A stretch of 64,000 bases of DNA from Alcaligenes faecalis. Its GTDB lineage: Bacteria; Pseudomonadota; Gammaproteobacteria; Burkholderiales; Burkholderiaceae_B. The position numbers and the translations under genes are program-made. The notes under the pieces were generated by a model, which did no database searches, was not told the origin of the DNA, and saw nothing but the letters and a program-made list of their open reading frames with translations. The stretch covers positions 124,001-188,000 of the forward strand of contig NZ_CP023667.1 in NCBI RefSeq assembly GCF_002443155.1. Reading direction: 5' to 3'. This document shows, piece after piece, positions 58,822 to 64,000 of the stretch; positions within the stretch are counted from its first letter, which is position 1; every line of letters begins with the position of its first letter.

Positions 58822-59160
58822 ATGACTTTGCTACTTGTCTGGATCCTGAATGCTGTTGCCCTGCTGGTTGTTGCCTACATTCTGCCCGGTATTACCGTGG
58901 CGTCGTTTGGCTCGGCCCTGATAGCTGCGCTGGTACTGGGCTTGCTCAATACCCTGGTCAAACCTTTGCTGATTGTGCTGACCTTGCCCATCACCATTGT
59001 GACCCTGGGCTTGTTCCTTCTGGTACTTAACGCCTTGGTGTTCTGGTTTGCGGGCTCCATCCTCAAAGGCTTCCAGGTTGAAGGCTTCTGGTGGGCCGTG
59101 ATCGGGGCGATCGTCTACAGTCTGGTTTCCGGGCTGCTGTCGGGACTGTTAATGAAATGA
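58822..59160 (+). CDS. Phage-holin-like / YvlD family membrane protein
   Basis: A 112-residue protein with four predicted transmembrane helices and almost no soluble part. The family pattern is clear: VWILNAVALLVVAYILPGIT, GLLNTLVKPLLIVLTLPITI (with the conserved NTLVKP) and LNALVFWFAGSILKGFQVEG. The name comes from similarity to phage holins, but chromosomal copies are not known to lyse cells. It lies 42 bp after ahcY with a good TTGGAG, and its last four bases overlap the metF start. Sitting between ahcY and metF is a recurrent arrangement in related bacteria, and its role there is unknown. Confidence 0.88.
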   Translation: MTLLLVWILNAVALLVVAYILPGITVASFGSALIAALVLGLLNTLVKPLLIVLTLPITIVTLGLFLLVLNALVFWFAGSILKGFQVEGFWWAVIGAIVYSLVSGLLSGLLMK

Positions 59161-59996
59161 GCAACAAGCAAACCTTGAGCCTGGAGTTTTTCCCGCCGCG
59201 AGACATCGCGGCGCAGGAAAAACTGGTGCGCACCGCCAAGACCCTGATGGGCTTGAACCCCGCCTATGTCAGCATGACGTTCGGAGCCGGTGGCTCCACC
59301 CGTGCGGGCACGGTCGATGCGGTGGCACTGCTGCAAAAACTGGGCTTTGATGTCGCACCGCACTTGTCGTGCATTGGTACGGCACCCGCGCAGCTTAAAG
59401 AGATGCTGGACAATTACCGCGACCAGGGCATACGACGTATCGTGGCCCTGCGCGGTGACTTGCCCTCGGGTATGGGCGGCGATGCGGGCGAGCTGCGCTA
59501 TGCCAGCGATCTGGTGGCTTTCATTCGTGAAAACTACGGTGAGCAATTTCATATCGAAGTGGCCGCCTACCCAGAAATGCACCCCCAGGCGACGGGTTTT
59601 GGGGACGACCTGGGTCACTTTGTGAACAAGGTCAACGCAGGGGCGCATGGCGCGATCACGCAGTACTTCTTCAACCCGGACTCCTACTTCAGCTTTGTTG
59701 AACGGGCCCAGGCGCAAGGAGTCACAATTCCGATCACGCCAGGCATCATGCCTATTACCAACTCATCCCAGTTGCTGCGTTTCTCGACCATGTGTGGGGC
59801 AGAAGTGCCGCGCTGGATTCGTTTGCGTCTGGCCGACTTCGGTGATGATCGCGCATCGATTCGCGCTTTTGGTATCGATGTGGTGGCGCGCTTGTGTCAG
59901 GACCTGTTGGATGGTGGTGCTCCCGGCATCCATATGTACACCCTGAACGGGGCAGACGCGAGCATGGCTATTTTGCCGAATCTGACCTGGCGCTAG
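59157..59996 (+). CDS. metF: Methylenetetrahydrofolate reductase
   Basis: This FAD enzyme reduces 5,10-methylene-THF to 5-methyl-THF, the methyl donor for homocysteine remethylation. The 279-residue protein shows SLEFFPPRDIAAQEKL with the catalytic Glu, VSMTFGAGGSTRAGTVD, RRIVALRGDLPSGMG with the conserved Asp, and YPEMHPQA and GAITQYFFN. The ATG at 59157 overlaps the preceding gene's stop (ATGA). With ahcY upstream it closes the methyl cycle, and SAH-responsive control may extend to it by read-through. A terminator follows. Confidence 0.96.
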   Translation: MSNKQTLSLEFFPPRDIAAQEKLVRTAKTLMGLNPAYVSMTFGAGGSTRAGTVDAVALLQKLGFDVAPHLSCIGTAPAQLKEMLDNYRDQGIRRIVALRGDLPSGMGGDAGELRYASDLVAFIRENYGEQFHIEVAAYPEMHPQATGFGDDLGHFVNKVNAGAHGAITQYFFNPDSYFSFVERAQAQGVTIPITPGIMPITNSSQLLRFSTMCGAEVPRWIRLRLADFGDDRASIRAFGIDVVARLCQDLLDGGAPGIHMYTLNGADASMAILPNLTWR

Positions 59997-60014
59997 GCTC
60001 TCAGAGGTTCAATA

Positions 60015-60047
60015 AAAAACCCGCCAGAGGTCTTGGCGGGTTTTTTT
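60015..60047 (+). terminator. Terminator of the ahcY-metF operon
   Basis: AAAACCCGCCA and TGGCGGGTTTT form an 11-bp stem with loop GAGGTCT followed by more T residues. It lies 20 bp past metF. Confidence 0.94.
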
Positions 60048-60139
60048 ATGGGGCGGCTATATGGCCTTTACCTTTTCCGGTTTGTTCGACTGCTTTGTAA
60101 ACAGAGTTCTCGATTAAACAGTTTGTGGTAGCGGGTTAC

Positions 60140-60769
60140 TTATAGTTCCGGGGCGGGCACAGCCCAGCCTTTATCAGTCAGAATACTGTCCAGACGTTGA
60201 TCGTGCGGGGCAGGCTGGTAGGATTGGCCCGACAAGTCGCCCACAGCCCAGGCAATACCAATGCTGGTAAACGCGTGGTTTTGTTCTTTCAGCGCCGCCA
60301 AGGTCCGGTCGTAGTAACCCTTGCCATACCCCAGGCGATCACCCTGCCTGGTGTAGCCCAGGGTGGGGACCAGGACAATGTCCGGTTGCATGGTTTTGGT
60401 GGAAACCGGGATTTCGATGCCGTAGCGTCCCTTTTCCATGTCGGTGTCGGGTGTCCACTCGACAAAACTCAACGGGGCATCGGCCTCTTTGGCAACGGGC
60501 AGACAGACATTGATGCCTTCTTCTTCCACCCATTGAACCAGCAATGGACGCAGGTCCGGTTCCTGGGCCATAGGCCAGAAAGCGGCAATGGTGGTGGGTT
60601 CGGTACGGCCTTGCTCACGCAGGCGGCTGCGGTTGGTGGCCAGCCAGGTGAACAGACGGCCCCGGATCAGCAAGGCGCCCCGGTTGATGTCGATGGAGGG
60701 CTGTCCTGCACGCAGGTCTTTTAGTCGCGTGCGCAGCGCGGCTGCGTTATGCTCTACGTTCTGAATCAT
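60140..60769 (-). CDS. 5-formyltetrahydrofolate cyclo-ligase
   Basis: This enzyme converts 5-formyl-THF to 5,10-methenyl-THF with ATP, returning stored folate to the one-carbon pool. The 209-residue protein has the family's nucleotide-binding signature RLGYGKGYYDRTLA near the C-terminus, preceded by QPDIVLVPTLGYTRQGD, and an N-terminal FWPMAQEPDLRPLL. The ATG at 60769 is chosen because homologues begin close to it. It is divergent from the lytic transglycosylase gene; their starts nearly coincide, so the 5' ends are very compact. Confidence 0.92.
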   Translation of the reverse strand: MIQNVEHNAAALRTRLKDLRAGQPSIDINRGALLIRGRLFTWLATNRSRLREQGRTEPTTIAAFWPMAQEPDLRPLLVQWVEEEGINVCLPVAKEADAPLSFVEWTPDTDMEKGRYGIEIPVSTKTMQPDIVLVPTLGYTRQGDRLGYGKGYYDRTLAALKEQNHAFTSIGIAWAVGDLSGQSYQPAPHDQRLDSILTDKGWAVPAPEL

Positions 60770-60794
60770 GGGTGATTTTCTAAAGGCCGTCACT

Positions 60795-62870
60795 ATGGGT
60801 ATCAACCAGCTAAAGTACCAGAAAACACCAGCTTGGGGCATGGCGTCCGCGCTTCCTCGCCCGTCCTTGAGCGCTTTGATGGTGTTTGCACTGGGTTTGG
60901 TCGGCTGTGCGGGGTCGCAGTCGCCGCAAGCCCAGACCCATTCCCCGGATCCTGTCGTTGCCAAGCAAGCTGTTGTGTTGCAGCCTGCCAAAGAGGCCGT
61001 GCGTCGGTGGGATCGAGTCCCGCCTGTGCCGCCAACGGCCCGTCAGGCTTTGATTGACGCCCGTGATGCCATGCAGGCCAAGCGTTGGACGGCGCTCGAT
61101 GCCTTGGCTCCGGTTGCCGCCAATGATCCTGTTCTGGGTTCTTACGCCGAATACTGGCGCTTGCGCCGGATTTTGCAGGATACGACCACGCCTGTGCCTG
61201 ATGAACAAGTTCGTTTGTTCCTGAGCGGCAATCAAGACGAATACCTGGAAAATCGCCTGAAGTCCGACTGGATTGTGGCGGCTGCTCGTACCGGCAACTA
61301 CGCCCTGGTGCGCGAGCTGTCCCCGGTCAATGCCCCCACGTCGGCCGTGAAGTGCGCGGTGGCGTCGGCCCAGAATGTGGCCGGACAGCCTGTGGATGTG
61401 CAGGACCTGCTGGCGTCCTTCTCGCCCAGTCAGGCTTGCTGGTCGGCATTGGACCAGTTGTACGCCCGTAAAGTGGTCAGCAAGAACCAGGTCCGTGACC
61501 TGATGCGTGACGCTCTGGAAAATAACCGTACATCCCAGGCTCGCCGTCTGGCTGCGATTATCTTTACTGCGCCACAAATGAAGGACTACACCGCTTTGAT
61601 GGCCTCGCCACAGAAGTGGCTGGATCGGAACGTGAACAACAGCTCGGTCAATCCGGAGTTGGTGTCCTTGGCCTTGTCCCGTCTGGGCCGTGGTCAGCGT
61701 GATGCCGCAGCGGCCTATATAGACCGTACCTGGGCTGGCAAGATCCCCCAGGAAAACCTGAATTGGGTTTGGGGGCAATTTGGTTTGATCAGTGCCTTGC
61801 GGGTGGAAGACGACGCGGCTAAATGGTATCGCCGCTCTGGTCGTACCCCCATGACGGATTACAACAATGCCTGGCAAGTGCGCGCTGAGTTGCGGCAAGC
61901 TACCATTGACTGGAAGCATGTCTCTGCCGCCATCGACAAGATGAACGATGCACAAAAGGCCGAGCCGGTTTGGGTCTACTGGTCGGGACGTGCACACGAT
62001 GCCTTAGGTCATAAAGATCAGGCGCGAGCCAAGTTCCAGTCTATTGTGGGTGATCTGAACTTCTACGGTCAGCTGGCCACGGAAGAATTGGGCCTGACGC
62101 CTTCTTTGCCTCCTCAACCACAACCTTTGACGCCGTTGGACATGCAGGATGCTCGTACCAACGCGGGCCTGCTGCGCGCGGTGGAGCTGTTCAAGCTGGG
62201 CTGGCGTCCGGAAGCCGTACCCGAGTGGAATTATGCTTTGCGTGGCATGAACGACAGACAGCTGCGTGCAGCGGCCGAGTTCGCGCGCGAGCAGCACATT
62301 TACGACCGAGTCGTGAATACGTCCTTGCTGACCAAGAATGAAATCGACTTCAGCCAGCGCTTTATCGCTCCTTTTGAAGGTCGCGTGACCGAGCAGGCCA
62401 AGTCCATCAATCTTGACCCGGCCTGGGTCTATGGCCTGATCCGTCAGGAATCGCGCTTTATTACCGATGCGCGTTCGGGCGTCGGGGCGTCAGGCTTGAT
62501 GCAGCTGATGCCTGCCACCGCCAAGTGGGTAGCCAACAAGATCGATATGCGCGATTTCTCGCCTTCGCGAGTCAACGAGTTCGAGGTGAACACAGTGCTG
62601 GGCACCAACTACCTGAACATGGTTCTGGGTCAGCTGGATGGCTCGCAGGTGCTGGCGTCGGCAGGCTATAACGCAGGGCCAGGCCGTCCTCGTCAGTGGC
62701 GTGCGCGCTTGAATACCTCGGTGGAAGGGGCCATTTTTGCCGAGACCATCCCCTTTACCGAAACACGCTTGTACGTGAAAAACGTGCTCTCCAATGCCAC
62801 CTATTACGCCATGATGTTCAGCGGCCAGCCGCAGTCCCTGAAAGGGCGTTTGGGTACGATTTCGCCTTGA
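60795..62870 (+). CDS. Soluble lytic murein transglycosylase (Slt70-like)
   Basis: A periplasmic enzyme that cleaves peptidoglycan between MurNAc and GlcNAc to form 1,6-anhydro ends. The protein has a signal region ending in a lipobox-like LVGC (ALMVFALGLVGCAGSQ), a long superhelical domain of short alpha-helical repeats, and a C-terminal SLT domain with the catalytic Glu in YGLIRQESRFITDARSGVGA (quoted as 20), then LMQLMPATAKWVA and ASAGYNAGPGRPRQW. The start is uncertain: ATG codons at 60768, 60795 and 60840 are all in frame, and none has a strong ribosome-binding site. cca follows with a one-base overlap. The anhydro-muropeptides produced are the substrates of AmpG, encoded elsewhere in the window. 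Confidence 0.93.
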   Translation: MGINQLKYQKTPAWGMASALPRPSLSALMVFALGLVGCAGSQSPQAQTHSPDPVVAKQAVVLQPAKEAVRRWDRVPPVPPTARQALIDARDAMQAKRWTALDALAPVAANDPVLGSYAEYWRLRRILQDTTTPVPDEQVRLFLSGNQDEYLENRLKSDWIVAAARTGNYALVRELSPVNAPTSAVKCAVASAQNVAGQPVDVQDLLASFSPSQACWSALDQLYARKVVSKNQVRDLMRDALENNRTSQARRLAAIIFTAPQMKDYTALMASPQKWLDRNVNNSSVNPELVSLALSRLGRGQRDAAAAYIDRTWAGKIPQENLNWVWGQFGLISALRVEDDAAKWYRRSGRTPMTDYNNAWQVRAELRQATIDWKHVSAAIDKMNDAQKAEPVWVYWSGRAHDALGHKDQARAKFQSIVGDLNFYGQLATEELGLTPSLPPQPQPLTPLDMQDARTNAGLLRAVELFKLGWRPEAVPEWNYALRGMNDRQLRAAAEFAREQHIYDRVVNTSLLTKNEIDFSQRFIAPFEGRVTEQAKSINLDPAWVYGLIRQESRFITDARSGVGASGLMQLMPATAKWVANKIDMRDFSPSRVNEFEVNTVLGTNYLNMVLGQLDGSQVLASAGYNAGPGRPRQWRARLNTSVEGAIFAETIPFTETRLYVKNVLSNATYYAMMFSGQPQSLKGRLGTISP

Positions 62871-64000
62871 TGAGTCAGTCCATGCTTGATGACAGACAGC
62901 GAGCAGCCTTGGCGGCCCTGATGGGGCCGCCAGATCCTGTTCTGGAAGGCTTGCAGGTCTATGTGGTGGGCGGTGCGGTGCGTGACGCCCTGCTGGGTAT
63001 GCCGGCGGGCGACAAGGACTGGGTGGTGGTGGGTGCCCGGCCCGAAGATTTGGCCGCCCGAGGTTTTGTACCTGTGGGCGGTGACTTTCCCGTCTTTCTG
63101 AATCCTCATAGCAAAGAAGAGTTTGCGCTGGCTCGGACCGAGCGCAAGTCTGGCCGTGGCTACAAGGGCTTTACCTTTTATACCGGCACAGACGTGAGCC
63201 TGGCGGACGATTTGCGTCGCCGTGATCTGACCATTAATGCCATGGCCGTGGATGCGGCGGGGAATCTGCACGATCCCTTGAATGGCCTGGCGGATTTACA
63301 GGCTCGCCTGTTTCGTCACGTGGGTACTGCGTTTAGCGAAGACCCTGTGCGTTTGCTGCGGCTGGCACGGTTTGCTGCCCGCTTTACCGAATTCACCGTG
63401 GCCGACGATACCTGGGCCTTGGCGCGTGAGCTGGTCGAGCAGGGCGAAGTGGACGAGCTGGTGCCCGAACGCATCTATCTGGAAATAGCGAAAGGTTTAT
63501 CTGCCCAGCAGCCCGCTCGCATGTTCGAGGTACTGCGGGAGGTCGGCGCGTTAGAGCGTGTTATGCCCGGCTTGAACTACAACGATCAGGTGGGTCAGCA
63601 GGTGCAGATCGCCAAAGACAGGCGTCTGGATCTGGCAAGCTGCTTTGCCGTTCTGTGCCATATTTCGGACACCCCAGGACAGGTGGCCGAACAGATTCGT
63701 GCACCCTCTGAATGGCGCGACCAGGCCCGTCTTTTGCCGGTGTTGTTGGCCAGCCCTGCCTTGCTGCAGCCTCGTGCCGATGTGGAGTCTGCCTTGCAGG
63801 TCATGGAGTCTTTGGATGTCTTGCGCAAGCCAGAGCGCTTTATTCAGCTGATCAGTGCAGCAGCCTGCCTGCAGGGGGTACCGGAGCTGGAATGGGACTT
63901 TCTGCGCAAGGTGATGGCCAGTGTGGATGCCGGAGCCGTTGCCGCGCAGTACAAGGCCGAGCCAAGCAAGATTCGTGGAGCGGTGCGCGCGGCCAGGTTG
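62870..64000 (+). CDS. cca: CCA-adding tRNA nucleotidyltransferase (3' end outside window)
   Basis: This enzyme builds or repairs the CCA end of tRNAs. The frame from the ATG at 62870 (TGATG overlap with the transglycosylase gene) is open to the last base, 377 codons so far; a second ATG lies at 62882. The N-terminal nucleotidyltransferase domain is clear: VYVVGGAVRDALLGMPAGDK, DWVVVG with the metal-binding Asp residues, the RRRDLTINAMAVD motif, and the GLADLQARLFRHVG and EDPVRLLRLARFAARF motifs for class II enzymes. The C-terminus and any HD phosphohydrolase domain lie beyond the window. Confidence 0.95.
   Translation, partial: MSQSMLDDRQRAALAALMGPPDPVLEGLQVYVVGGAVRDALLGMPAGDKDWVVVGARPEDLAARGFVPVGGDFPVFLNPHSKEEFALARTERKSGRGYKGFTFYTGTDVSLADDLRRRDLTINAMAVDAAGNLHDPLNGLADLQARLFRHVGTAFSEDPVRLLRLARFAARFTEFTVADDTWALARELVEQGEVDELVPERIYLEIAKGLSAQQPARMFEVLREVGALERVMPGLNYNDQVGQQVQIAKDRRLDLASCFAVLCHISDTPGQVAEQIRAPSEWRDQARLLPVLLASPALLQPRADVESALQVMESLDVLRKPERFIQLISAAACLQGVPELEWDFLRKVMASVDAGAVAAQYKAEPSKIRGAVRAARL

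Noticed and set aside
1-64000. CRISPR array, rRNA operon, complete insertion sequence or toxin-antitoxin pair
   Set aside because: No regularly spaced direct repeats, no rRNA sequence, no transposase gene and no convincing toxin-antitoxin pair were found in any frame examined.

Overview
The window looks like a chromosomal segment of a betaproteobacterium of the family Alcaligenaceae, most likely Alcaligenes (A. faecalis-like). This is inferred from the mixture of protein families, a base composition that looks moderate rather than the much higher GC of Bordetella or Achromobacter, and gene order typical of the family: metX-metW-ampG, hslU-hslV-dksA-cobW, a zur/znuCBA locus, an acyltransferase-dapF-DUF484-xerC operon, and metK-ahcY-metF with an SAH riboswitch. 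No database search was run. Almost everything is ordinary core chromosome. No IS element, prophage, CRISPR array or rRNA was seen, and there is one tRNA.

Layout. 0-2.4 kb: the 3' part of the rep helicase, an orphan 78-codon gene with three GGG-W4-CCC palindromes upstream, and a non-coding block holding a long inverted repeat and a 7-bp tandem repeat. 2.4-8.6 kb: gltBD (glutamate synthase), with an apparent one-base deletion in a C-run at the start of gltB. 8.8-13.6 kb: acyl-CoA genes (crotonase, nitronate monooxygenase-like, CoA transferase, hydroxyacyl-CoA dehydrogenase). 13.9-21.9 kb: an exported orphan, a dihaem cytochrome c, tRNA-Arg(CCG), a methyltransferase coupled to a ZnuD-type zinc receptor, gshA, a lipoprotein and a LuxR-type HTH remnant. 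22-29 kb: metXW behind a SAM-II riboswitch, ampG, a TRIC-family channel, lrgAB, two RidA paralogues and an Ap4A phosphorylase.

29.1-32.5 kb is the most unusual part. AT-rich spacers surround a trimeric-autotransporter-like protein with no membrane anchor, placed between two regulators with degenerate receiver domains; one of these regulators has an in-frame amber codon. 33-38.7 kb: a sodium/solute symporter with a 40-residue companion, then a LysR-controlled LysE exporter / 2-oxoglutarate oxygenase / AlaX cluster. 38.8-43.9 kb: a class III aminotransferase, an RpiR regulator with an adjacent palindrome, a C45 peptidase, a cobalamin adenosyltransferase, a GNAT enzyme and a CusF-like protein.

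43.9-55.6 kb: hslVU, dksA, a His-rich CobW GTPase, zur, a 49-codon membrane-peptide ORF, znuCBA, and the lipid A acyltransferase-dapF-DUF484-xerC operon. 55.8-64 kb: metK, ahcY, a small membrane protein, metF, 5-formyl-THF cyclo-ligase, slt and a cca gene that runs off the window.

Two regulatory themes tie distant genes together. First, an identical 18-nt putative Zur operator lies upstream of znuD (19.17 kb) and between zur and znuC (48.38 kb). Second, the methionine/SAM cycle genes metX, metW, metK, ahcY and metF are all here, with a SAM-II riboswitch on metX and an SAH riboswitch on ahcY.
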